From: Gammaproteobacteria bacterium UBA3498
GTDB lineage: Bacteria; Pseudomonadota; Gammaproteobacteria; Pseudomonadales; Pseudohongiellaceae
DNA length: 6,731 bases
Assembly (NCBI GenBank): GCA_002377605.1
Contig: DFQD01000045.1
Coordinates: forward strand, 1,188-7,918
Direction of reading: 5' to 3'
Shown piece after piece: positions 1-6,660 of the stretch. A program made the translations under genes and the position numbers. The notes under the pieces are model-generated. The model ran no database searches, was not told the origin of the DNA, and saw nothing but the letters and a program-made list of their open reading frames with translations. Positions within the stretch are counted from its first letter, which is position 1. Each line of letters opens with the position of its first letter.

Positions 1-774
1 GGGCAAAGCATGGGAGATGCAATCCATGCCTTAGACTGGGGTCAGTATGGCGATCTGCAGAAAGGCGACTATGAGAAAGCTCGTCTATGGATCGATCGCA
101 TTGAAACCATGTCTACTCAAGGTGGATTTGCTGAAGGCGGAGCTCGTGGAGCAGCCGGCGCAGCTCGAGCAAACAACACTGTTGCCCTAACCAAGAACCG
201 TTACATCGTTGAAACCGAAGAGTGGCGAATCCAGGACATCACAGAAGATTCTCCAGATCATGAAATTCTAGCGACAGCTCTCTCCGCTTATCACGCTGAA
301 GATCAAGCTACCATGCAATCAGCTGAGCAAGAATTGAAGCGTCGTGTTGAATCTGGTGAAGATGGCTTCACTGCCATTATGGCAAACCAGGTTAGCGGTT
401 TACTTCATGCTGGCATGAATCACCCTGATGTAGCTGCACGCTTCTTTGACCAGGCGGTTGAAATAATCACGCCGATGGCACCGCCCCGTGGGTCAGCCCA
501 GCCAATTAAACCAGTATTTGAGATGTATGGTGAAGTGCTGGCAGACCTCGGTCGGCACGAAGACGCAGTCAAGCAATTCGAAACCTCGCTTGAGCGTATG
601 CCTAATCGTCCACATTCATTATTGGGCATGGCCCGCGCGCAAGCCGCTACTGGGCACGCTAACGTAGCAGGTGAGTACTACCAGATGCTGGTTAACATTT
701 GGGAAGGTGATGAAGGCTTTGTTTCCGAAGCTCGCTCTTATCTTGCAGGTAATGCCGGCGGTGGATCCGAGTAG
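1..774 (+). CDS. TPR-repeat protein, C-terminal part (5' end outside window)
   Basis: The frame is open from the first base of the window (G-Q-S before the first Met at position 10), so the real start lies upstream and about 257 residues are visible. Counting from that Met, the segment HALDWGQYGDLQ (6-17) followed by KGDYEKA resembles the middle of large TPR proteins common in environmental Proteobacteria, as I recall that family. Two helical hairpin repeats are readable near residues 168-228, with the TPR pattern GRHEDAVKQFETSLERMPN (181-199) followed by LLGMARAQAATGHANVAGEYYQ. A glycine/alanine-rich stretch lies at 38-53. TPR arrays are protein-interaction scaffolds; no catalytic motif is visible and the partner is unknown. 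The gene ends just before a strong terminator, so it closes its transcription unit. Whether the protein is exported cannot be judged because the N-terminus is missing. The 'TPR protein' call is fairly secure; the specific role is unknown. Confidence 0.8.
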   Translation, partial: GQSMGDAIHALDWGQYGDLQKGDYEKARLWIDRIETMSTQGGFAEGGARGAAGAARANNTVALTKNRYIVETEEWRIQDITEDSPDHEILATALSAYHAEDQATMQSAEQELKRRVESGEDGFTAIMANQVSGLLHAGMNHPDVAARFFDQAVEIITPMAPPRGSAQPIKPVFEMYGEVLADLGRHEDAVKQFETSLERMPNRPHSLLGMARAQAATGHANVAGEYYQMLVNIWEGDEGFVSEARSYLAGNAGGGSE

Positions 775-789
775 AAAATTCAAGCAGTA

Positions 790-830
790 AAAAGGTCGGA
801 AAGACGTAAATCCTTCCGACCTTTTGTTTT
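790..830 (+). terminator. Rho-independent terminator after the TPR gene
   Basis: A perfect 12-bp inverted repeat, AAAAGGTCGGAA (790-801) and TTCCGACCTTTT (814-825), encloses a 12-nt loop and runs into a T-rich tail (TTTTGTTTT, 822-830). It starts 15 bp after the stop codon of the TPR gene. Because the left arm begins with A residues, the minus-strand copy ends in five T residues, so it could also stop transcripts arriving from the convergent hydrolase gene that ends at 1086, although 260 bp away. Confidence 0.9.
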
Positions 831-1085
831 CGTTTCTTAGTGCGCACACTCCCAGTGCCTGGTGACATTAAAGACTACTTTTGCAGGCCTACTCATTAGG
901 GATTTAGTTATCGTTCCCCTATCTTTCTCAGCTGGCGAGATAAAGGCAACTTTGTAATGTAGCCTTCATAGGCAAATTCATATCAGAGGAACCGTTTCAT
1001 GAAGTTGAGGACAAACAGTCAGATATAAAGGTCGCTTACAAGAAAGGTGGAGCGATGAATCAGATCTGTCTTCTCTTTTACAGAT

Positions 1086-2153
1086 TTAACTCGATCTAAT
1101 TAAATCGATAATAGCTTGAGCTACCTGGTCTGGCGCGTTTTCCTGCACAAAATGTCCGCCTCTCTTGATTGTTCGATGAGATAACCCTTGCGCCCCAGGA
1201 ACACGTTTCCTGAACACCGGCTCCATGGCCCGGGTCACAGGATCGTTATCAGCAAAGGCACAAAGAAATGGTTTTTCGAAGGAATCAAAAAATTCCCACG
1301 CCTTACGCTGTTGTTCCAGTGAAGGTGAAGTAGGCAACATTGGAACCTGGCTGGGCATTGCCCGCGGGCCCATTTTGTAACTTGGGTCTGGAAATGGTGC
1401 ATCGTAAGCTTTCGCTAACGGCGAAGGAAACGGTGAGGTCACACCGAGTTTGTGCATTAGAAATTTTAACAGCTGCAAAGGTTTTGGCGTGTGTTCCATC
1501 ATCATCGACATGATAAATCCTATAGGCATGTCTTCATTTTCCCAGCACCATTTCTGCCAATAGGCAAATCTTAAAGCAGGATGTCCGTCACTATCCATAC
1601 TACGAATATTTTTCTGCATTTCGGCCAAAGAAGGAGTTGGCGCACTGAGGCGAAAGTTTTCAATTTCTTCTATTACAGAATCGGGGACATCTGGATTATA
1701 GGGCAAGCCGGTGTTGGAGATAACGACCCGGTCGAAGCGCTCTGGTTGATTCGCAATCATTCGTAGCCCAATGAGCCCACCCCAGTCCTGACCAAAAAAA
1801 GTGATACTTGAAAAATCATTAGCCATCAGCCAATCGCCCATCCACTCGACTTGACTCTCGTAACTGTAATCCTCACGTGCTGCAGGTTTATCGGATTTAC
1901 CATAACCAATTAGATCAGGAGCAATCACCCGCATTCCAGCGGAAGTTAAGTAGGGAACGACTTTTCGGTAGAGATAACTCCAGACAGGCTGCCCATGCAT
2001 ACATAATACTAGGGACCCATCGGACGGGCCTTCATCCAGATGATGAATGCGCAGTTCGTTCTCAGCCTTAGTTTGGATTGTGGTGTAGTTCGGTGCAAAC
2101 GGATAGTCTGCAAGATTTTTAAATCGAGAGTCTGGGGTTCGAAGAATTTTCAC
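1086..2153 (-). CDS. Alpha/beta hydrolase, haloalkane dehalogenase (HLD-I, DhlA-like) family
   Basis: This 355-residue protein is probably cytoplasmic: no signal peptide is seen. Its N-terminus (RTPDSRF, then YPFAPNY) and the motifs below match what I recall of Xanthobacter DhlA, a haloalkane dehalogenase that hydrolyses carbon-halogen bonds through an aspartyl-ester intermediate. Seen: oxyanion-hole motif HGQP (53-56; DhlA has HGEP) followed by WSYLYRK; nucleophile elbow GQDWGG with Asp123 and the adjacent halide-contacting Trp124; APFPDPSY (252-259); likely acid Asp304 in ADNDP; catalytic His334 in GGHFVQE. A Trp cluster (199, 202, 204) in the cap may supply the second halide ligand. The protein is about 45 residues longer than DhlA (310), the extra length falling in the cap between about 155 and 250, so substrate range may differ. 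The start is GTG, supported by an AAGGA site 6 nt upstream and by the DhlA-like N-terminus. Alternative: an epoxide hydrolase-like or other ester-bond hydrolase of the same fold. The family call is strong; the substrate is unknown. Confidence 0.88.
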   Translation of the reverse strand: MKILRTPDSRFKNLADYPFAPNYTTIQTKAENELRIHHLDEGPSDGSLVLCMHGQPVWSYLYRKVVPYLTSAGMRVIAPDLIGYGKSDKPAAREDYSYESQVEWMGDWLMANDFSSITFFGQDWGGLIGLRMIANQPERFDRVVISNTGLPYNPDVPDSVIEEIENFRLSAPTPSLAEMQKNIRSMDSDGHPALRFAYWQKWCWENEDMPIGFIMSMMMEHTPKPLQLLKFLMHKLGVTSPFPSPLAKAYDAPFPDPSYKMGPRAMPSQVPMLPTSPSLEQQRKAWEFFDSFEKPFLCAFADNDPVTRAMEPVFRKRVPGAQGLSHRTIKRGGHFVQENAPDQVAQAIIDLIRSS

Positions 2154-2164
2154 TTGGATTCCTT
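2154..2164 (-). promoter_or_regulatory. Ribosome binding site fixing the GTG start of the hydrolase
   Basis: On the minus strand AAGGAA (2159-2164) sits upstream of GTG at 2151-2153, leaving 6 nt between the AAGGA core (2160-2164) and the start codon. This is near-optimal spacing and supports the non-ATG start, since the encoded N-terminus also aligns with DhlA-type proteins from the first residues. Confidence 0.75.
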
Positions 2165-2292
2165 ATCTAAATCTCGAACCGATTCATTAATGCTTTTTTT
2201 GCAAGCAAAGACATATTGTAGAGAATGACTAGTTTGATTTATTAAACAAATAGAAACGAAAGGTTTAAGATTTTTTAAGCTGCTTACAATTA

Positions 2293-3891
2293 TTAGTTGT
2301 TCCACAAGATGTACTCTAACTCTCCATCAGGAATTTGATTAATAGGATAGTCAATCGTTATTGTCGACTCAGAAGTTGTTGGCCATAACGGTTCTATCAT
2401 CTCACTGTCCAGCTCATAAAGAGTTTGGCGCAGTAGTTCGGCTCGACCGGGTTGCAAATTAGATAAATTGATCTGTTCGGTAGGATCTTCATTAAGATTA
2501 AATAACCATTCATTACCATTCTGTTCCTGTACTTGTAATTTCCAACCATCAGACTGAACCACTTTGTAGCCACCGCTGCGCCAGTAGAGTGGTCTGGATA
2601 GCTGGGGCTGATTATCCTGCAGCGCGTTAGCAAGAATGTCCACCCCATCAATGACTCGATCAACGGGTGGGTCGATTCCTGCTGCAGCCAACACAGTAGA
2701 AAATATGTCGATATGAGCAACCGGCGAATCATATATGCTGCCTGCAACAATCCGCTCCGGCCATTTGATAAAATAAGGCACATGAATGCCGCCTTCGAAG
2801 AAACTGATTTTCCAACCGCGGAACGGTTTGTTGATATCCGGTAATCCCAGATAGCCAGCCCCACCATTATCGCTGGTAAAAATTACTATTGTATTTTCTT
2901 CTAAACCGTTCGCTTCCAATGCATCCAGCACTTGTCCTACACCACGATCAAGTCCACGTAACATGGCTGCGTAAGTTCGTTCTGTATGATCTTCAATGTG
3001 GGAGAGTGCATCGTAATCGGATTTCTCTGCCTGCAGCGGCGTATGGGGTGCGTTATAGGACAGATACATGAAGAAAGGACGATTGCGATTCAACTCAATC
3101 GCATTTACAGCTTCGCGTGAGAGAAAATCTGTCATATGAGTGTCAGGTTTGAATCGCTCTCCATTGTTGTATTGCGCACTAAACCTGAGAGCACGCCAAA
3201 GAAAATTATCTATCGGATCGAAAGCCTGTTTTGAATTAACAACATTTGCATCGTCTTCATCGAGGTAGAGACCGGCACCACCTAACATGCCAAGAAATTC
3301 GTCGAATCCCTGATCATTGGGAACAAAGCCTGGTGTAGTACCCAAGTGCCATTTGCCCAAGGCGATTGAGTGATAATTTTTCTCGCGTAACATTTCTGGG
3401 AGTGTTATTTCTTCTGAAGGCAATCCCAACCGCTCTGGCGGTGGATAATTAGGGATATCGCGTCCGGCAAAACCAGGTGAAGTGGGAGTAAATTCGAATC
3501 CCATACGTGGGCCATAGCGGCCCGTTAACATGGCAGCTCGGGAAGGTGCGCAAGTGGCGTTTCCGGCATAGGCCCGGGGGAAATGCATACCCTGCTTTGC
3601 GATGGAATCAATGTTCGGGGTGGGGACTGAACCGCCGGCAATGCCGCCTCCATAGAAGGTGATGTCATTCCAGCCTAGATCGTCCGTAAGAATAAGTAGG
3701 ATATTGGGGGGTGTAGCCTCCGATCCTGTCGTAGGTGAAGCAGGTCCTATTTCCCAACTGAATGGCAAATCATCTTTACTGCCAACATCGCTTTCTGCTG
3801 CCAGAATTTGATCGTTAAAGCGAGTCTGGTTAAGAACCACAAGTAAGCAAACTAAAGTCAGAATTCCTGCTACTTCGGTTTTTGGTTTCAT
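2293..3891 (-). CDS. Exported type I (formylglycine, Cys-type) sulfatase / arylsulfatase A-like
   Basis: The protein hydrolyses sulfate esters; family members need a Cys converted to formylglycine by a separate maturase. Numbering from ATG at 3889-3891 (532 residues): N-terminal Lys residues and a hydrophobic run (about 7-20) form a Sec-type signal peptide or anchor, putting the enzyme in the periplasm or outside. Seen: metal-binding Asp70-Asp71 in LTDDLGWND; the sulfatase signature CAPSRAAMLTG with the modifiable Cys at 114; GKWHLG with Lys180 and His182; His283 in APHTP; metal ligands Asp341-Asn342 in TSDNGG; Lys361 ahead of FFEGGIHVP. All core residues are present, so it should be active. 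The length is typical of the family. A TTG at 3912 would add seven residues; neither start has a clear Shine-Dalgarno, and ATG is preferred because it gives a conventional signal peptide. The gene is transcribed away from the DUF1330-like gene and towards the hydrolase gene 139 bp on. No maturase or carbohydrate gene is in view, so the substrate (algal polysaccharide, glycosaminoglycan-like or aryl sulfate) cannot be named. Confidence 0.93.
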   Translation of the reverse strand: MKPKTEVAGILTLVCLLVVLNQTRFNDQILAAESDVGSKDDLPFSWEIGPASPTTGSEATPPNILLILTDDLGWNDITFYGGGIAGGSVPTPNIDSIAKQGMHFPRAYAGNATCAPSRAAMLTGRYGPRMGFEFTPTSPGFAGRDIPNYPPPERLGLPSEEITLPEMLREKNYHSIALGKWHLGTTPGFVPNDQGFDEFLGMLGGAGLYLDEDDANVVNSKQAFDPIDNFLWRALRFSAQYNNGERFKPDTHMTDFLSREAVNAIELNRNRPFFMYLSYNAPHTPLQAEKSDYDALSHIEDHTERTYAAMLRGLDRGVGQVLDALEANGLEENTIVIFTSDNGGAGYLGLPDINKPFRGWKISFFEGGIHVPYFIKWPERIVAGSIYDSPVAHIDIFSTVLAAAGIDPPVDRVIDGVDILANALQDNQPQLSRPLYWRSGGYKVVQSDGWKLQVQEQNGNEWLFNLNEDPTEQINLSNLQPGRAELLRQTLYELDSEMIEPLWPTTSESTITIDYPINQIPDGELEYILWNN

Positions 3892-3927
3892 TTGCTGAAT
3901 ACACCCAGACAACTAGCCAAAGACGAG

Positions 3928-3957
3928 TTTAGACTCTTTGATAGTAACATGTACAAT
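3928..3957 (+). promoter_or_regulatory. Candidate sigma70-type promoter for the DUF1330-like gene
   Basis: A -10 hexamer TACAAT (3952-3957) matches the consensus at five of six positions, with a weak -35 TTTAGA (3928-3933, four of six) at 18 bp spacing. Initiation near 3964 would leave a leader of about 53 nt before the ATG at 4017. It overlaps the candidate sulfatase promoter on the other strand. Confidence 0.35.
3941..3949 (-). promoter_or_regulatory. Candidate extended -10 promoter for the sulfatase gene
   Basis: The minus strand reads TGTTACTAT, an extended -10 pattern (TGn followed by TACTAT, 3941-3946). No good -35 hexamer lies 16-18 bp upstream. Initiation near 3934 would give a leader of about 40 nt to the ATG at 3891. 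It lies inside the candidate promoter of the divergent gene. Sequence-pattern evidence only. Confidence 0.3.
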
Positions 3958-4016
3958 AAAGTGCGCTAGCGAAGCAGTTGCGTAAATATTTTTCCAATTA
4001 AGATTGGGGAGTAATA

Positions 4017-4496
4017 ATGAGTAAAAAAAAGACAGTTCAAAGTAGACGCGAGTTTATAAGTAATTCTGGCGCGGCCGCCGGACTAACAGGATTCGCAGGT
4101 TTATTTAGCAATAGCGCACAGGCTCATACTATAGAGATAAATGCTATGGGCCCAACACCAGAGCAGGCTCAGGCCTTTGCTCAATTACCGGATCGCCCGG
4201 TGGTAATGGTGAACCTGCTCAAGTTCAGTAGTGACGGTAACGGTGCAAGCGACTATGCTCAATACGGTGAAGATGTAGGCAGAATTCTGGAACGCATTGG
4301 TGCCGAAATAATTTTTCGTGGCGAATGTCGCATGACTTTTATCGGTGCGACCGAATGGGATTCTATGATTATGGTCCGCTATCCCAATTCACAGGCATTG
4401 CTGCAGATGGCGCAATCTGATGAGTATCAATCAATCGCCGGTAATCGCAGTTCTGGCCTGGAAGGACAAATGAATCTTGCAGTGTTTGAAAGTTAA
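4017..4496 (+). CDS. Tat-exported DUF1330-like (dimeric alpha/beta-barrel) protein
   Basis: A 159-residue protein with a twin-arginine signal peptide: SRREFI at residues 9-14, a weakly hydrophobic Ala/Gly stretch (19-30) and a signal peptidase site after AQA (34-36). Tat substrates are exported folded, often with a cofactor. The mature part (about 123 residues) resembles DUF1330 and related ferredoxin-like, dimeric alpha/beta-barrel proteins: strand PVVMVNLLKF (61-70), helix YAQYGEDVGRILERIGAE, strand IIFRGECRMTF, then MIMVRYPNSQALLQMAQSDEYQSI (117-140), where 'RYPN...Q...SDEYQ' matches the usual DUF1330 ending. The family has no settled function, and ordinary members are short and cytoplasmic, so the Tat signal is the oddity. 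The start is secure: GGGGAG (4006-4011) lies 5 nt before the ATG. It is the first gene of a likely two-gene unit with the six-cysteine protein 31 bp downstream. The Tat signal is clear; the domain call is from pattern memory. Confidence 0.78.
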   Translation: MSKKKTVQSRREFISNSGAAAGLTGFAGLFSNSAQAHTIEINAMGPTPEQAQAFAQLPDRPVVMVNLLKFSSDGNGASDYAQYGEDVGRILERIGAEIIFRGECRMTFIGATEWDSMIMVRYPNSQALLQMAQSDEYQSIAGNRSSGLEGQMNLAVFES

Positions 4497-4527
4497 ACCG
4501 GGATTGTGAATAAAATATTTCTTCTGT

Positions 4528-5199
4528 ATGAATGCAATGAATATTGGATTGAAACGATTTTTATTAGTAGTAGTCGGTATCGCAGGCATACCGCCGTTGC
4601 TATTTGCGCTCGTGCTGCTGTTTTACCCTCGCCCGGAAAATCTGACACCTACCCATATCTATCTGGGTAGTGAACAGAGTATTAATTATTGTGAGCTGCC
4701 GGTTCTTGATGGCTCAGGTTTATTAGCTGATGACTTCCCACAAGGACACACTCCGAATTGTGGCTATGAAGTGTTCCCAAAACCAATTCTTGCAGGATGC
4801 ACAGAACCGCTCCAGGAAGGTGCAACCGATATGCGTGGCCTGTGGATTGAAACAAGAAACGATGGAACCATTGGTCATATGGAAAGAATTGAACAGTGTG
4901 GAAATCGTTATGTCGTCACGGCCGCTGGCGTTGTCCATGACATGACCACAGATGGGTTGCTAACGGGCGCTTCTAACGATGTACGCCCGCTATCTGTTGG
5001 GCCGCTTAACCTTTGTATTCGTACCAGTGCAACAACAGAATGGATCGATGGTCGACTTCAGTTTGAAGCATTAGGACTAGTACCAGTTGTCACTCGTTAT
5101 ATCGAGGATGGACAACTTAGATGGGAATACCCCAGTCGTGGTCTTACTACCATGGATCGAATTTGTGAGTTACCTAGACACCAGCTGGAAAGCCAATAA
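4528..5199 (+). CDS. Membrane-anchored six-cysteine protein of unknown function
   Basis: I do not recognise a characterised family. The 223-residue product has a short start (MNAMNIGLKR) and one strongly hydrophobic segment at about 11-33, preceded by Lys9-Arg10. This gives an N-in, C-out topology or an uncleaved signal anchor with about 190 residues in the periplasm. That domain has exactly six cysteines (55, 78, 91, 124, 163, 213), an even number that would allow three disulfides. It looks strand-rich, with segments such as RGLWIETRNDGTIGHMERI (103-121) and RYVVTAAGVVHDM (127-139) alternating with turns. This is loosely like lipocalin or beta-barrel ligand binders, but that is only an impression. 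No catalytic motif is obvious. The ATG at 4528 has no clear Shine-Dalgarno; an in-frame ATG at 4537 is an alternative. The 31-bp gap from the DUF1330-like gene suggests co-transcription, perhaps translational coupling. Its stop codon is 27 bp from that of the convergent CapA-like gene. Confidence 0.75.
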   Translation: MNAMNIGLKRFLLVVVGIAGIPPLLFALVLLFYPRPENLTPTHIYLGSEQSINYCELPVLDGSGLLADDFPQGHTPNCGYEVFPKPILAGCTEPLQEGATDMRGLWIETRNDGTIGHMERIEQCGNRYVVTAAGVVHDMTTDGLLTGASNDVRPLSVGPLNLCIRTSATTEWIDGRLQFEALGLVPVVTRYIEDGQLRWEYPSRGLTTMDRICELPRHQLESQ

Positions 5200-5226
5200 T
5201 CACTCGCAGAAAATTTTAAAGTCAAT

Positions 5227-6660
5227 TCAGTTAACTCGAATAATCCCTACACTTCCTTCTATATCGATTTCGGTTCCCCACTCATCAGAAAGACGCTCTA
5301 CTCGTTCCAGAATTTGTTGAGCATGTTGCAAGTCCGCCATGCGCGGAATACCCAAACGGGAATCAGGCCCATCAATTCCCAACTCTGTCGGGTAGAGTCG
5401 CACTTCAGTGAGCTCACCATCTTCATAATGACTAATAGCAACCAAACTCTCTAATGACTGGGTTGAGCCACCAAAATTTCTAGCGAACTGTTGCATTCTT
5501 CTGTTTGAGTTTGCATCTGCAATACCAAGAGCAAGTTCTAATTCCCATTGCGCTTCTCTAAAAAATTCACCCAAGCCATAGAAAATTGGTTTGCCATTGT
5601 AAATTTCTATGCCGCGCAGAGTTTGTACACCAGTACCGACAAAGGCATCGGCGCCAGCATCGATCGCCTTGCGAGCTAACTCTTCGTAGAACGCCGGTGG
5701 GCGTGTACTTAGATGTTGAGTTTCCACGATCGAACGGCTTTGATGAATGTGTGCGGCGGCAATGACGAAATCTCCGAGTTGCCGCGCGTTTCGAATGTTT
5801 CTCAGAATGCGATTAAGATCGATGTCGCTCATATCGTAAACAACAGTTCCAGGGATTTCACCATCTCTCACCGTACGATAATTTGGATTATTCCTACCGG
5901 AACTGGACGCAGGAAAATTAATGCCTGTCGATGCAGATGCATTCGCGAATGGCCGAGGATTGTCATAGTTTTCGCGCTGCCGCAAAAACCCTTCCCGTAC
6001 TTGTTCCAGCGCATCAAACTGATCTTGAGAAACAAGGATCGTCTCGCTGTAGTTGAGCATGTTAAGCCCGGGCCTACCACCTAAGTTTCCAATCAATGGC
6101 GTAGCGGCTAGACGATTATGTTCAGGCCAGATAGGTGCATGGGTTCCAACCAATGCTGCGCGACCTTTTGTGGTTTCATAAAAAGCTGGCGCTGCTGCTT
6201 CCTGCAAATTCTTACCCGAACCTGCATGAATAATTCCAGCTTCGTCTAACAATGCGTTAGTAGAATACATACCAGCGAATTCAGAATCCAAAAGATGGTT
6301 CTGAGCACGATTGACCATATCAATTCCCATGGCCTTAAGATCTGTAGCAACCTCATGGGTTCCTACGAACCCATTCATGGGGCCATCAAACTCTTTAATG
6401 TTTGCCAATTCCCCTTCCATATTGCCCATAGCTAAATCAGCGTTTCGCAGCAGATCAAAAACTGCCTGCACTTCAGGATCAGCAAGTTGAGACGCAGGTC
6501 TTCGAATCATTAAATCCCCGACACTGGCGAAGGTAAATTCACCTGCCATGGACATTGCCCGATTTCTTTCGTTTAGTGGCAGCAAGTCGGTTTGTGCATG
6601 CAGACTCATCGCTACTAAAGCGAGCGTGACAGAACCTATTATTAATTTAGCTATTCGCAT
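5227..6660 (-). CDS. CapA-family (PGA_cap, metallophosphatase-like) exported protein with altered His motif
   Basis: A 477-residue protein with a Sec signal peptide (Lys5 then hydrophobic 6-20, likely cleavage after HA at 21-22), so it acts in the periplasm or outside. The CapA/PGA_cap domain belongs to the calcineurin-like metallophosphatase fold and is best known from poly-gamma-glutamate capsule synthesis, although most family members have no proven role. Seen in order: SVGDLMIRRP with Asp49; GNMEGELA with Asn80 and Glu82; MGIDMVNRAQNH (111-122, the usual ANNH position); GTHAP (172-176); AAAHIHQS with His304 and His306; then GADAFVGTGVQTLRGIEIYNGKPIFYGLGEF (336-366). Canonical proteins have GHHPH or GHGPH where this one has GTGVQ (342-346), so two expected His ligands are missing. 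An Asn/Ser-rich insert (about 229-263) also separates the halves. The ATG is well supported by GGAG (6666-6669 on the minus strand) 5 nt upstream. No capsule biosynthesis genes are nearby. The family is clear; the catalytic status is uncertain. Confidence 0.87.
   Translation of the reverse strand: MRIAKLIIGSVTLALVAMSLHAQTDLLPLNERNRAMSMAGEFTFASVGDLMIRRPASQLADPEVQAVFDLLRNADLAMGNMEGELANIKEFDGPMNGFVGTHEVATDLKAMGIDMVNRAQNHLLDSEFAGMYSTNALLDEAGIIHAGSGKNLQEAAAPAFYETTKGRAALVGTHAPIWPEHNRLAATPLIGNLGGRPGLNMLNYSETILVSQDQFDALEQVREGFLRQRENYDNPRPFANASASTGINFPASSSGRNNPNYRTVRDGEIPGTVVYDMSDIDLNRILRNIRNARQLGDFVIAAAHIHQSRSIVETQHLSTRPPAFYEELARKAIDAGADAFVGTGVQTLRGIEIYNGKPIFYGLGEFFREAQWELELALGIADANSNRRMQQFARNFGGSTQSLESLVAISHYEDGELTEVRLYPTELGIDGPDSRLGIPRMADLQHAQQILERVERLSDEWGTEIDIEGSVGIIRVN

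Noticed and set aside
923..945. Bulged hairpin CTTTCTC / GAGATAAAG in the 831-1085 intergenic stretch
   Set aside because: Seven pairs interrupted by a 2-nt bulge and no T run; nothing else in this stretch supports an RNA gene.
1062..1087. Inverted repeat ATCTGT/ACAGAT with a 10-nt loop just past the hydrolase stop codon
   Set aside because: Only 6 bp of AT-rich stem (8 with wobble) and no T tract on the minus strand, so not supportable as a terminator.
1055..1099. 14-codon frame MNQICLLFYRFNSI preceded by AGGTGGAG
   Set aside because: It has a reasonable ribosome-site-like sequence but is very short, overlaps the 3' end of the hydrolase gene on the other strand and has no promoter or partner gene; probably chance.
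2215..2220. Minus-strand TACAAT as a -10 element ahead of the hydrolase gene
   Set aside because: Good hexamer and a plausible leader of about 55 nt, but no -35 at 16-18 bp and an AT-rich setting where such hexamers occur by chance.
2397..2867. 156-codon minus-strand open frame inside the sulfatase gene
   Set aside because: It is a different frame of the same strand within a gene that has every sulfatase motif intact; its translation shows no domain or family-like pattern.
4723..4945. 71-codon open frames on both strands inside the six-cysteine gene
   Set aside because: Shadow frames; the host frame has a coherent membrane segment and a soluble domain, these do not.
5713..6084. 123-codon plus-strand open frame opposite the CapA-like gene
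   Set aside because: Antisense shadow of a well-supported gene, with no family resemblance and no ribosome site noted.
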